A DNA stretch of 64,000 bases from a marine group bacterium Sva0996 bin134 (GTDB lineage: Bacteria > Actinomycetota > Acidimicrobiia > Acidimicrobiales > Bin134). The stretch lies in assembly GCA_002239105.1 (NCBI GenBank), contig MPNQ01000008.1, positions 62,001 through 126,000 of the forward strand, given 5' to 3'. Below are positions 42,405 through 50,682 of this stretch, in pieces; within the stretch, counting starts at the first letter, position 1, and the number at the start of each line of letters is the position of its first letter. A model generated the notes under the pieces. That model ran no database searches and was not told the origin of the DNA. It was given only the letters and a program-made list of their open reading frames with translations. Both the position numbers and the translations under genes were made by a program.

Positions 42405-42806
42405 TCAACACGACCCGGGGACGCTCAACGCCGCCGCCCTTGACGCCGACCGGCAGGCCACAGCGGTGGTGTGGAGTGCCGAGACCCGGGTGCTCAGCGG
42501 AGCGGCCGTGACCGCGGCAATCAGGTTGCAGGCGTCGGCCCGCACCTCAACCGCCACCGGTTGCACTGCCAGATGGTGAACCTGGCCCAAGACCGCCCGG
42601 GCTGCGGCGGTCAATGCCTCTGATGGGGGAGTGGGTTGGCACTGCCATCCGACCGCATTGGCGGCGTGGGCGGCCGCGGCGGCGGCTGACTGAGCGGCGG
42701 CGTCCACCGAAAGCCGGGTGACATGGCGCACGTATAGCCCGGTTATCAGGGCCAGCAGGAGCATCAAGAGGACCGCAGTGCGCAGGACGACAATGGAGGA
42801 GGTCAT
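42405..42806 (-). CDS. TadE-like minor pilin 1
   Basis: The 133-residue protein has an N-terminal hydrophobic segment (VVLRTAVLLMLLLALITGLY), the helix RLSVDAAAQSAAAAAAHAAN typical of TadE/G, and two Cys-containing loops (WQCQPTPPSE; DACNLIAA). It is preceded by a GGAGG ribosome-binding sequence inside the gap to the pilin-like gene. Function by family: pseudopilin needed for Tad assembly. Confidence 0.6.
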   Translation of the reverse strand: MTSSIVVLRTAVLLMLLLALITGLYVRHVTRLSVDAAAQSAAAAAAHAANAVGWQCQPTPPSEALTAAARAVLGQVHHLAVQPVAVEVRADACNLIAAVTAAPLSTRVSALHTTAVACRSASRAAALSVPGSC

Positions 42807-42812
42807 GGCTGG

Positions 42813-43016
42813 TTAGGCACAGGAACCCGGCGTCCCGGCCGTCCAGGCACCCCCCACCGCTTTGCACAATGTCTCGGTAGTGATCCGGGTGTTGTCGATG
42901 TTGTCCCCGGTCTCGGGCGCATTTGAGCTGAGCTGGGCGTAGACGATGATGGACACGATGGCGGCGGCCGCGATGCCGACGACGATCAGGATCATTTGGA
43001 CGATGGCTGATTGCAT
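42813..43016 (-). CDS. 67-residue pilin-like protein without a prepilin leader
   Basis: The protein starts MQSAIVQMILIVVGIAAAAI, a hydrophobic helix, followed by a polar part with two cysteines (TLCKAVGGAW and TPGSC) 15 residues apart that could form a terminal loop. It occupies the place of the Flp pilin, but has no leader and no Gly-xxxx-Glu prepilin-peptidase site. An AAGGAAA ribosome-binding sequence just before the ATG argues that this is the true start. It could be the major pilin of a non-standard type or a small structural subunit. Confidence 0.55.
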   Translation of the reverse strand: MQSAIVQMILIVVGIAAAAIVSIIVYAQLSSNAPETGDNIDNTRITTETLCKAVGGAWTAGTPGSCA

Positions 43017-43052
43017 TGGTGGGTTTCCTTGGATTGCGATTGCCGACGGGCT

Positions 43053-43766
43053 TCAGAGCACGAAGATCACGGCGGCCATGACGACGAGACCAGCGATGGC
43101 GGCCACCAGGGTGACCGTGGTTCCGATGGCCCGGCTGAGCTGGTCGATCGCCAGGCGTCTTTCGGACTCGAGGGTCCGAACCGATCGGGATAGAGACTTG
43201 TCCAACAAGTCCGATGACGCCGCCCCAGCCCGCTCCGCGGCCACCACCGAGGCCAGCAGCGGCTGTGCGGGGGAGCCGGCGATAGCTGCGGTGACCGCGG
43301 GCAAAGGGTCGCGTCCGGCATCCAGGGCCGCCCCAATGGCACCCTGAGCCACGGTGAAGGCCCGGCCCGACACGGTGAGAGCGGCGTTGACCGCGGCGGC
43401 GTTGATGGGTTGGCCAGCCGAGGTCAATAGCCTCAGCTTCCGCATCCACTCCAGCATTTTCTGGTCCCTCTCACTGCGATAAGTGGCGGATGCAAAAGTC
43501 CGAATAGCGGCCGGGACGATTCGGGGGAGCCAGGTTCCGGCGATGATGGCCAGGGCGAGGCCCTCAGCCCATCCCGACATGGCTCGTCCGACCAGGCCAC
43601 CGGCGCCCGCTCCGGTGGCAGCCAGGAGCCAGCCCGCCGTGGAGATCTGGTTGGGCGGCCAACCCATGGCCGCCGCCTGAATGGCGGTCAGGCTGCTGGC
43701 TCTGGGAGGCGACAGCACCAATACCGCCACCGCGGCCACTCCCGACAACCCGACCAGCAGAATCAT
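43053..43766 (-). CDS. tadC: Tad pilus platform protein TadC
   Basis: The 237-residue inner-membrane protein has a type II secretion F domain: LLTSAGQPINAAAVNAALTV, GRDPLPAVTAAIAGS and VVAAERAGAASSDLLDKSLS, then a C-terminal membrane segment (VTLVAAIAGLVVMAAVIFVL). With TadB it anchors the TadA ATPase. I chose the ATG at 43766 because it gives a 4-base overlap with tadB, the pattern throughout this operon; a GTG five codons upstream is possible. Shorter than usual TadC (about 300). Confidence 0.78.
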   Translation of the reverse strand: MILLVGLSGVAAVAVLVLSPPRASSLTAIQAAAMGWPPNQISTAGWLLAATGAGAGGLVGRAMSGWAEGLALAIIAGTWLPRIVPAAIRTFASATYRSERDQKMLEWMRKLRLLTSAGQPINAAAVNAALTVSGRAFTVAQGAIGAALDAGRDPLPAVTAAIAGSPAQPLLASVVAAERAGAASSDLLDKSLSRSVRTLESERRLAIDQLSRAIGTTVTLVAAIAGLVVMAAVIFVL

Positions 43767-44578
43767 TGGCCCATCCGCCACGCGGGCGCCAGCACCCGAG
43801 CGCAGAGCGCCGCGGTCAACACGGCCAGAAGAAGCAGGAATTGCTGGCCGACGAGCGAGGTCAACCAGCGGCCCACGTCTTTGGCGGCAAAGCCGGTGAT
43901 GGCCAACATGCCGACGGCCATCACCACGGTCACCGCTATCTGGGGCATCAGAGCGGCCACGTAGCGGTGGAAGTGGCGGGCGGTGTCGGCTGCCTCGGTG
44001 GCCTCATCGGCCAACACCACGGCCAAGCCCACCCACTGCGAGCCGCCTCGAAACGCTTCGGCCAGCACTGTGGCCAGCATCTCGGCAATGGGCCGCTGAA
44101 TGGTGGTGGCAAAACGGTTGGCCGCCTCCACCAAGCCGCCGGTCTCACACTCTGCGGCCATGAGTTGTGCAGCAGCGCCGACCCGGCCGGGAATTAGCGG
44201 TGAGGCTTGGCGGACAGCCTCCACCACGGTGGGAGCCACCAGCGCCTGGTTGGCCAGCCCATTGGTCAACTGGGCCAGTTCGTCGGCCTCCCGCAAGCTG
44301 CGGCGAGACCTCACCTGAACGGCGATTGCCCAAACACCGACGCCGGTCAGCGCCATGGCGGCCACACCGGTAGTCGTCCCTACCAGAATCAATCCGGCAA
44401 TGAACCCGAGGGCAACCGCGACAGCAGCCAGCAGCGGTCCGACCCGAAAAATGCGCCGTTGAGCGAGTACCAGGCTGCCCAGCAAGAATCCCGAGGGACG
44501 CCCGGTCGATGTCGGCCACCCGATCACAGCCATAAGCACGAGTCCTGCGGTTAGGACCACTACGCCTTGAGCGCTCAC
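43763..44578 (-). CDS. tadB: Tad pilus platform protein TadB
   Basis: The 271-residue protein has three membrane segments and a type II secretion F domain (NGLANQALVAPTVVEAVRQA; ATVLAEAFRGGSQWVGLAVV; AADTARHFHRYVAALMPQIA). It begins SAQGVVVLTAGLVLMAVIGW at the GTG at 44578, which overlaps the tadA stop as GTGA. The open frame extends upstream but is antisense-like there. Function: inner-membrane platform of the Tad apparatus. Confidence 0.8.
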   Translation of the reverse strand: MSAQGVVVLTAGLVLMAVIGWPTSTGRPSGFLLGSLVLAQRRIFRVGPLLAAVAVALGFIAGLILVGTTTGVAAMALTGVGVWAIAVQVRSRRSLREADELAQLTNGLANQALVAPTVVEAVRQASPLIPGRVGAAAQLMAAECETGGLVEAANRFATTIQRPIAEMLATVLAEAFRGGSQWVGLAVVLADEATEAADTARHFHRYVAALMPQIAVTVVMAVGMLAITGFAAKDVGRWLTSLVGQQFLLLLAVLTAALCARVLAPAWRMGQ

Positions 44579-46203
44579 TGGTCTCCCATCGCAGCAGGCA
44601 CCCCCACAGGGGGAGATCCAGCCAAGCCCCAGGCGGCGCCCTCCGGCTGAGCGTCCGCCGCGAGGAGGTCGATCCCAACCGACTGATAGAGCCGCTCGAT
44701 CTGCCCGTGGGGGCGGCTTGCGGGGGTGGCCCACCGCTGGCCGGGACGGAGAGCCCAAAGGCATCGGGTTTCGACGGTGTCGCGGTCGTCGTCGTAGCTG
44801 ACGATCTGGGTTACATCGGAGATAACCCGCTCGCCGTATTCGTTGCGGCCCATCCACACCAGCAGATGGACGGCAATGGCGATCTGTTGGCTCGCGAACC
44901 GGGGATCAGCCCCCTCGCTGCACGCATAGGACAGCAGTTTGGCCAGCACCCCTGGACCAGGCTGGCTGTGCAATGTGACCAAGCAGCCGTTGAGTCCGCT
45001 GCTCATGGCGTCGAGCAGCGCGAGGGTGCCCTCTCCTCTGGTCTCGCCGATGACCAGCTTGGAGGAGTTGGCCCGTTTGGCGTCGCGGATGTGATCGCTC
45101 ATAGAGAGCTTGCCTACGCCGTCGTTGTTGGCGTCCCGGGTGAGGCGTTCGTAGCTGTTGGGGTGAATGCCGTACTGGGCCAACCGGAGTTCGGGGGTGT
45201 CCTCGATGGTGTCAATCCGCTCCGATCCGTCGACGGTGGCCAGAAGGGCCTGGCAGAGCGTTGTCTTGCCCCCTCCCATGGCGGCGGCCACCACGATGTT
45301 GGCCCGGACCGGTCCAGACACTGCTCCGACCAGGATCTTCTGCAAATGCGGCCCGGCCACGTTGAGGTCGTCCAGGGTGGCCTTCCCGGCCATATTCGAC
45401 CTCAGCACCATGGTGGGCGGATGGCACATGAACGCCTCGGCATGGAGTCGCCACCGGTCGCCCAGTCGGATGTCCAAGCGGCTATCGAGCATGTCAAACC
45501 GCTGGGGCTGCCCTCCGGAGAAACTGGCCAGATGCCGGGCGGTCTCAATCAGCTCATCATTGGAGGCAAACGGCGAGTTGCGGCGCTCGCGCTGTCCTTC
45601 AGACCGATGGACGATCATGCACTCGCCGCCCCGGATCTGAAACTCCTCGACCCCGGTTTCATCGAGCAAGTCGGCCAGCCGGGTCTGAGCGGCCTGCGAA
45701 GCCGACCACAGATGGGTCTCGCGGTCGAGCGGGTCGAGCCTGCGGGGCGCCACCGCAGTCCACGCCAACCGGCGCCCGAGCCGGTGCAGTCGTCGGCGGT
45801 GGGTTCCAACGGGCTCAGGGGGCACCCAGAGGGTGAGCACCCGCTGGCGGCGGGAGCGGCCAGGGTCTGGCTGATCGTCGGACACCACCACCGACACGAT
45901 CGGGGTAGAGCGGCGCGAACCAGTGTCCAGGCGAAGAAGCGAGCGCACATCGGCGCTGTCGGAGGTGGTGATCCACAGCACGGCGGCGGCCGACGCCACC
46001 GCCGACTCGAGGCGGAGTTCCGGCTCGTCGTCCCGCAAGGACAGCACCGTGGGATGACCGGCAGCCGAAGCCTGGTCGACCTCGGCGGGGGAGTTGGCCA
46101 GCACCACCCCAGGGGCGGTGCTTGATATGCCCTCCAGCACCGCGCCCATCACCTGCTCAACGGCATTGGCGTCTAGCCACCGATCTCCTACGGCCAAGAG
46201 CAT
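44575..46203 (-). CDS. tadA: Tad/CpaF-type secretion ATPase TadA with an extra N-terminal domain
   Basis: The 542-residue protein has the CpaF ATPase in its second half: a Walker A VVAAAMGGGKTTLCQALLAT at about 305, IDTIEDTPELRL (Asp box), KLVIGETRGEGTLALLDAMS with Walker B, and NGCLVTLHSQ with the His box. The first 160 residues have alternating beta-alpha character (GVVLANSPAEVDQASAAGHP; AAVLWITTSDSADVRSLL) and look like a receiver- or TadZ-like domain. A separate tadZ/cpaE is absent, so the two functions may be fused here. It powers pilus assembly or secretion. Confidence 0.83.
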   Translation of the reverse strand: MLLAVGDRWLDANAVEQVMGAVLEGISSTAPGVVLANSPAEVDQASAAGHPTVLSLRDDEPELRLESAVASAAAVLWITTSDSADVRSLLRLDTGSRRSTPIVSVVVSDDQPDPGRSRRQRVLTLWVPPEPVGTHRRRLHRLGRRLAWTAVAPRRLDPLDRETHLWSASQAAQTRLADLLDETGVEEFQIRGGECMIVHRSEGQRERRNSPFASNDELIETARHLASFSGGQPQRFDMLDSRLDIRLGDRWRLHAEAFMCHPPTMVLRSNMAGKATLDDLNVAGPHLQKILVGAVSGPVRANIVVAAAMGGGKTTLCQALLATVDGSERIDTIEDTPELRLAQYGIHPNSYERLTRDANNDGVGKLSMSDHIRDAKRANSSKLVIGETRGEGTLALLDAMSSGLNGCLVTLHSQPGPGVLAKLLSYACSEGADPRFASQQIAIAVHLLVWMGRNEYGERVISDVTQIVSYDDDRDTVETRCLWALRPGQRWATPASRPHGQIERLYQSVGIDLLAADAQPEGAAWGLAGSPPVGVPAAMGDQ

Positions 46204-46859
46204 CAGCTAGACACCTCGTTTTTGATGTCGGAGGCAATGGGATCACTGGCCACTGTGCGGTCACACAAAGGCCAGCCGCCGGGGGGCGATTCCCAGATCC
46301 ACCACTGCTGGTCCGACAGTATGGCGGCCAGTTCAGGGTTGGCCTCCACGGTCACCCGCCGATCGGCGCCGGCTTCGGAGGCCGCTACCAGGGTCACCAG
46401 GGCGGCGGCGCATCCTCCCGGCGAGGAGGAGAAGACGGCTCGGTCTCCGGGGGTTGGGCCAGGATCGGGCCAAATCACGTCGCTCACTGTGAAGCGCATC
46501 AGCGCGGTAGTGCGGGCGTCGTCGCTGCTTTGGCGGCTTCGCAGCATCTTGGGGGAGATCAGCGTTCCTTCGGGCACATCGACGGCCGCCATGGTTCCGT
46601 CCAGCTCTGAGGGGTGCACGAAGAGAACTGCCAGAGGGGCGGGCATGTTCACAATGGCGTGATCACCGGGTGGATGTCCCTTTGTCCACCGTTGAGCCGC
46701 AGCTACCACCGGCACATCCACCACGTCATCGCCGCTGCGGGACAGGGCCGCTATCGCCGCCGCGGTGGCGACCAGGACCAGGGCCGCAGCCAGCAAACGC
46801 CACCGAAAGCTCACCGGCCACGAAGTGGGTGACCACTGCTCGGGGTTGGGACGGCTCAC
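46203..46859 (-). CDS. CpaB/RcpC-like SAF-domain pilus assembly protein
   Basis: The 218-residue protein has one membrane segment near residue 20-42 and then a SAF-like domain: VVAAAQRWTKGHPPGDHAIV, VDVPEGTLISPKMLRSRQSS. The second half is a poorly conserved extension ending in a Cys/Trp-rich part (QQWWIWESPPGGWPLC). CpaB proteins couple the inner-membrane machine to periplasmic or wall partners. I use the GTG at 46859, which overlaps the upstream stop as GTGA. Its stop overlaps the tadA start (TGATG). Confidence 0.65.
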   Translation of the reverse strand: MSRPNPEQWSPTSWPVSFRWRLLAAALVLVATAAAIAALSRSGDDVVDVPVVAAAQRWTKGHPPGDHAIVNMPAPLAVLFVHPSELDGTMAAVDVPEGTLISPKMLRSRQSSDDARTTALMRFTVSDVIWPDPGPTPGDRAVFSSSPGGCAAALVTLVAASEAGADRRVTVEANPELAAILSDQQWWIWESPPGGWPLCDRTVASDPIASDIKNEVSS

Positions 46860-48120
46860 CACAGGGTCACCTGCTCACCCAGGTACCCGGTCGGCTCCCG
46901 AAACCAGGAGAGGTCAGCGGCCAGAATCTCGGTGTGCTGGTCACCCTCTTCGGAGGTGTAGTTGACCTGAAGCTTCCATTCCCAGAAACCGCGGCGGGGG
47001 ATCGACCAGCGGCAATTCCCATAGCGGCCTTCCCAGTCGAGGGACAGGGACAGCACTCCATTGGCAGGCACTGTCCATGGGGGCAGATCGGCAGGCGAAC
47101 ACCAAACAGCCGGCGGACCAACACGGGGAAAGGCGGCTTTGAACCACAGTTTGCGCTCGGGGGTCAATCTGCCCCACAGGGTAGCGGCTTGCTGAGCAGC
47201 TACCGCAGCGGCCGAATTGCCGGGCGATCGCAGTTTGGCCAGATCAGAAGGCTCATAGGGGAGCAGTTCTCGAAAGGAGACTCCCACGGAGGTCGCCGTC
47301 CACTGGCAACCGTTGTCCGGGTCGTCTACGACGTCGAGAGTGGTGCCCGCTCGAATAGCCGTCCAATGAAGAGCGGGGTTGGCGGCGGTGGAGGCTGCCG
47401 TCAAGAAAAGCCGCCCACCGGGTACCTCCGGGTGGTGAACACCGGTGAAGCCGCTGCCATAGGGAACGATCGACTCCCATCGCAGACGGCTAAGGAGGTC
47501 TTGGCGGGTAGCGCTTCCCCACGCGGTCGTGCACACCTTGGGATCGGGGAGCGGTTCGGTTTCCCAGGGGCAGTTGTTGGCGATCCCGTCAGTAATGCAC
47601 GAAGGCAGGCAACCGCCGTTGGAGCATGGATTGAAATCGCTCCAGGCGATTTGGGGAGGGGCGGAGATTCTTCCTCATCGTGCTCATGTTCCATCGGTTG
47701 CCTTCGCTGACCGGACCACCGGTAGTTGGCATTGCGATGGCCATTCCATCTGGTCCATGTGCCGGGGCCGGTGGGTTGGGGGGTGCTGCTGTGAGGTCCA
47801 TGGCCGCAATTGCTTGAGCTTTGACACGAACTGGTGGCCGAAGTCGAGGTCACGCGAATCCCGCATTGATCGATGATGTCGACGGAGCAATTCGAGGGCA
47901 CTCTGGCGGTGTAGTGGGTCCAAGAGTTCACATGCGTCCACGTCGAGGTGCAGTTCTGCACGTCAGAAGGGCACCTTCCGGTCCCGCTGGCGGGAACGAG
48001 CACGCTTTGCTCGTGGGCTGAGGCGGGTTGGGGGCCGGGAGCTACGAGCACAAGTCCCCCGACCAAAAGAAGGGCAAGCACCAGGGTCCACGCGGCGCTA
48101 GTCCGCCATGAAGCCATCAT
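46856..48120 (-). pseudogene. Exported protein of the Tad operon, frameshifted
   Basis: Two frames together make one protein of about 421 residues. The first, from ATG 48120, has a signal peptide (TLVLALLLVGGLVLVAPGP, cleavage after ASA at residue 35) and Cys-rich segments (CPSDVQNCTSTW, CSVDIIDQCG). It stops making sense near EHEHDEEE. The second frame takes over from 47674 with WSDFNPCSNGGCLPSC, then ITDGIANNCPW and on to a beta-rich end (EWKLQVNYTSEEGDQH). That frame has no ATG, GTG or TTG before 47536, so it cannot begin a gene with the Cys-rich part. One extra A at the GAAGAATCT around 47668 would restore one frame. It may be a mutation, a sequencing error or programmed frameshifting. 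Confidence 0.65.
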
Positions 48121-49202
48121 GGGGTGGCCTCAAAGGCGCGGTAGTGGCAATTGATGGCCAGGTCGCTGGGCGGGCGGCTCTCCCGCTCGGTCTGCCGAGC
48201 CCATACATAGCCCAACAACGCGTGGTAGCAGTCGTGAGGGCTGTCGGGCAGGCCGATGTCGGCGTTCTCGGTGGCATGGTCCTCAATGATCTGGACAAGC
48301 GGATGCCAGCAGGAGGGAAGCGGCTCGCTGGACTGGGCCGGGTCGGTCGGGTAATTCGGGTTGGGATTGGCGGCCACGATCTCCGCGCACTGCCGCGCCA
48401 GCCAGCCCGAGGATCGGGGCTCAGACGGGTCGTATCCGATCGACGTGCACACCGTCAGCGGCCGGGGCTGAGCGTCGCCAAGAAGGGAATGGGTCGCCAC
48501 TGCGTCGGCCAAGCAGGCCACACCAGCTTCGGTCCACCAATACCGGGCCAAGAGCTCGGCGAGGTGAGCAAGCCCGCCCAGACAGGAGTAGACACTCTGG
48601 GCAGTCACCGCCCCGTACACCGCAGCAGGAGCGCCAAGGGCTTGATCCGAGTAGCGGCGAGCGCACTGCTCCACCCACAAGCGGGTCCCCTGAGTGTCCT
48701 CGATACTACCGTCCCAGTGGCCTCGGAGACTTCTGACTTCGTCTAAGGCAGGGTGTCCAACAGGCACCTTGAGGATGACGACTCTGCGGTCGTCATCCCA
48801 GGTGTACACATCGTCGCCGAACTGATGAAACGTGCTGTCCTGGGCAGCCTCGAGGAGCGTGGCCGCTACCGGCCGATTTGCGGTGGGGGTCGAAGTGATC
48901 CTGGCATCTGGGACTGCCGGGACGGTGGCGGTAGGTCGCACAGGTACCGGGCCTGCCGTGATAGTGAAGCCAGGTCTTGGCCCAGGTATCCGGCCTGCCG
49001 TGACGGAGGCGCTAGGTTTTGCCACAGACACCGGGGTTGCCGTGACGCTGGCGCTAAGTTTTGCCACAGATGCTGGAGTTGCGATGACATTGGGGCTAGA
49101 ACTTGGCACAGGTACGGTTGCCGCATCATCGGCGGATCCGCAGCCTGCGATGGCCAGAATGAACAAGGCAACCAGGAATTTGGACAACCAGGCGACAACC
49201 AT
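48117..49202 (-). CDS. Lipoprotein with 14-residue repeats, Tad operon lead gene
   Basis: The 361-residue protein has a lipoprotein signal (FLVALFILAIAGC, lipid-modified Cys21) and a Ser/Thr/Val/Pro repeat region, about residues 26-95, with 14-residue units (for example SVAKPSASVTAGRI). The mature domain follows, starting QDSTFHQFGDDVYTWDDDRR and containing at least eight cysteines (EQCARRYSD, VYSCLGG, CLADAV, CTSIGY, RQCAEIV, PSCWHP, HDCYH, INCHYR). This suggests an extracellular, disulfide-stabilised domain. I do not recognise it. It overlaps the frameshifted gene by ATGA and heads the operon. Confidence 0.65.
   Translation of the reverse strand: MVVAWLSKFLVALFILAIAGCGSADDAATVPVPSSSPNVIATPASVAKLSASVTATPVSVAKPSASVTAGRIPGPRPGFTITAGPVPVRPTATVPAVPDARITSTPTANRPVAATLLEAAQDSTFHQFGDDVYTWDDDRRVVILKVPVGHPALDEVRSLRGHWDGSIEDTQGTRLWVEQCARRYSDQALGAPAAVYGAVTAQSVYSCLGGLAHLAELLARYWWTEAGVACLADAVATHSLLGDAQPRPLTVCTSIGYDPSEPRSSGWLARQCAEIVAANPNPNYPTDPAQSSEPLPSCWHPLVQIIEDHATENADIGLPDSPHDCYHALLGYVWARQTERESRPPSDLAINCHYRAFEATP
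48955..49122 (-). repeat. 42-bp minisatellite in the lipoprotein gene
   Basis: Four units of 42 bases start at 48955, 48997, 49039 and 49081; a fifth, shorter and more diverged unit begins at 48916. The two middle units are the most alike. The period is a multiple of three, so unit gain or loss changes linker length without breaking the frame. Confidence 0.8.
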
Positions 49203-49414
49203 TGGCCCTCCGCTCGACACTTTTCGATGGGGGCCTGTGAGGCCGATAACCCTGGCTCAAACCAGTTGGGGAGACCCTAGCTGGTGTCTTTTCTGTTGTC
49301 TACAGCAATTGTCAATTAGTTCCCTCCACCAGAAAGTTCACGAACGTTGAGAATACACGTTATGTAAAGTTGTGGATGATTGTTGCATGTTAGGACTAGG
49401 GATATGCTCCGCAT
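49203..49414. other. AT-richer divergent intergenic region
   Basis: This 212-base gap lies between the lipoprotein gene (-) and the DUF2236 gene (+), so it must hold promoters for the Tad operon and for the oxygenase unit. It is visibly AT-richer than its surroundings (for example around 49300-49385). A small palindrome, GTTC-AC-GAAC, is at 49335-49344. I cannot assign -35/-10 boxes with confidence. Confidence 0.5.
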
Positions 49415-50647
49415 ATGGTTCTGCATGACCAGCACGATTGGTTGCTTATGAATCAGCTACCGAACAACACGCCAACCGATTATCAGCACGAAGGCTATTC
49501 GCGTGCTCAGGCCCTTGATCCGGAGATGGCCAAAAACTATGTGGCGCACACCATGATCGGCGATCCCCTAGCGGACGCAGCGATCGAAGCGCTCTCGTCG
49601 ATGAAGAGGTCGGAATCGAGTCGGATCATAGCGGCCTTCATGGAAAGCGCAGACGGGAAGGACCATGCCCACGCGCCAGATGCGGTCCACGAGTTTTTCG
49701 CTCATGCGGCGAAACCCCCGGACTGGTTCGATCAATCGGCCCTAGCACCGGGCGTCCGGATGTTCCACAGGAACTCAACACAGGTTGGTTTTGGGATGGT
49801 CGGGGGCGTTCTCATCGAGGGCTTCAAGACCAACATCAGCAGATCGTTCTTCATCACCGGACGCCTGCGCGACCAAGGCGTGCGACGCCTTCAGCAGAAC
49901 AACCGGCACATGTTGGAGATATTCATCCCGGGCGGGTTGGAGCGGTTTGGAGACGGTTGGAAGCTCTCGGTCAGAGTCCGGCTCGTCCATGCGCAGGTCA
50001 GGCACCTGCTCGCGAATACCGAGGATTGGGACACAGGCGCTTGGGGCGTCCCGGTGAGCTCGGCCCACACCGGCTTTGCCCTCGCCGCGTTTTCCGCCAG
50101 GCTTCTCAAGCATATGAGAAGCCTGGGAGCGCGCTTCAACAAGGAGGAGGCCGCCAGCTTCATGGAGGTATGGCGCTACACGGGGTACCTGATGGGGGTC
50201 CCCGAGACGATACTCGTGCAAAATGAGGCACATGCGCTGAAGCTTTACGACGTCGGTACCTTGTGCGAACCGGAGCCCGGCCCGACATCTCGCGCCTTGG
50301 CGCACTCAGTGGTCAACTCAGCCCCTCTCGTAATTGGCATCGGCGCCGAGGACCCATCCGAGCGACAGAATTTGTCGAAGTACATCTACAGAGTGTCCCG
50401 AGCACTCATCGGGAACCCGCTGGCCAATAAGTTACACTTTCCCAAGCAGTCCAAATTCGGGGTGTTGATGAGGTTCCGGGTGCCGGCAATGGTCTCCCAC
50501 ACCTTGTCGAATCGCTTCAAGAAGTATTCGCGGAAGTCCAGCTACGTCCGTTTCTCGGCGTATCTGACTGGGACGCTATACGACGAAGAGGGCATCACCT
50601 ACAAGTTGCCCGACAAGGCGTACGCTGAAGAGTCCAGTAGCTGGTAA
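49415..50647 (+). CDS. DUF2236 (mpaB / rubber-oxygenase-like) oxygenase
   Basis: The 410-residue protein has the DUF2236 hallmarks: GVRMFHRNSTQVGFGMVGGV, SFFITGRLRDQGVRRLQQNN, the core VRLVHAQVRHLL near residue 190, and MEVWRYTGYLMGVPETILVQ. Members include the rubber oxygenase Lcp and the fungal MpaB; several bind heme and cleave or oxidise hydrophobic chains. The protein has no signal peptide. The substrate is unknown. The MMPL exporter gene is 35 bases downstream. The start is ATG at 49415; an ATG at 49448 is possible. Confidence 0.83.
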   Translation: MVLHDQHDWLLMNQLPNNTPTDYQHEGYSRAQALDPEMAKNYVAHTMIGDPLADAAIEALSSMKRSESSRIIAAFMESADGKDHAHAPDAVHEFFAHAAKPPDWFDQSALAPGVRMFHRNSTQVGFGMVGGVLIEGFKTNISRSFFITGRLRDQGVRRLQQNNRHMLEIFIPGGLERFGDGWKLSVRVRLVHAQVRHLLANTEDWDTGAWGVPVSSAHTGFALAAFSARLLKHMRSLGARFNKEEAASFMEVWRYTGYLMGVPETILVQNEAHALKLYDVGTLCEPEPGPTSRALAHSVVNSAPLVIGIGAEDPSERQNLSKYIYRVSRALIGNPLANKLHFPKQSKFGVLMRFRVPAMVSHTLSNRFKKYSRKSSYVRFSAYLTGTLYDEEGITYKLPDKAYAEESSSW

Positions 50648-50682
50648 CAGTAGCTAACAGGTTGAGAAACTAAGGTCGGACC

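Noticed and set aside
44707-46125. A 472-codon open frame antisense to tadA
   Set aside because: tadA on the other strand has clear Walker motifs and operon overlaps. The antisense frame is Gly/Gln/His/Arg-rich without any motif, as expected for a shadow in high-GC DNA.
47401-48120. The last 85 or so codons of the 48120 frame read as a genuine C-terminus
   Set aside because: They are Pro/Arg/Ser-rich and lack the Cys/Trp pattern of the preceding part, while the other frame continues that pattern. I treat them as out-of-frame sequence after a frameshift.
48955-49122. The 42-bp repeats considered as a CRISPR array
   Set aside because: There are no unique spacers between units, the repeats are contiguous and in frame inside a coding gene, and no cas gene is present.
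49335-49344. GTTC-AC-GAAC considered as a LexA box
   Set aside because: The half-sites are in the opposite order and spacing from the usual GAAC-N4-GTTC site, and the downstream gene is not a repair gene.
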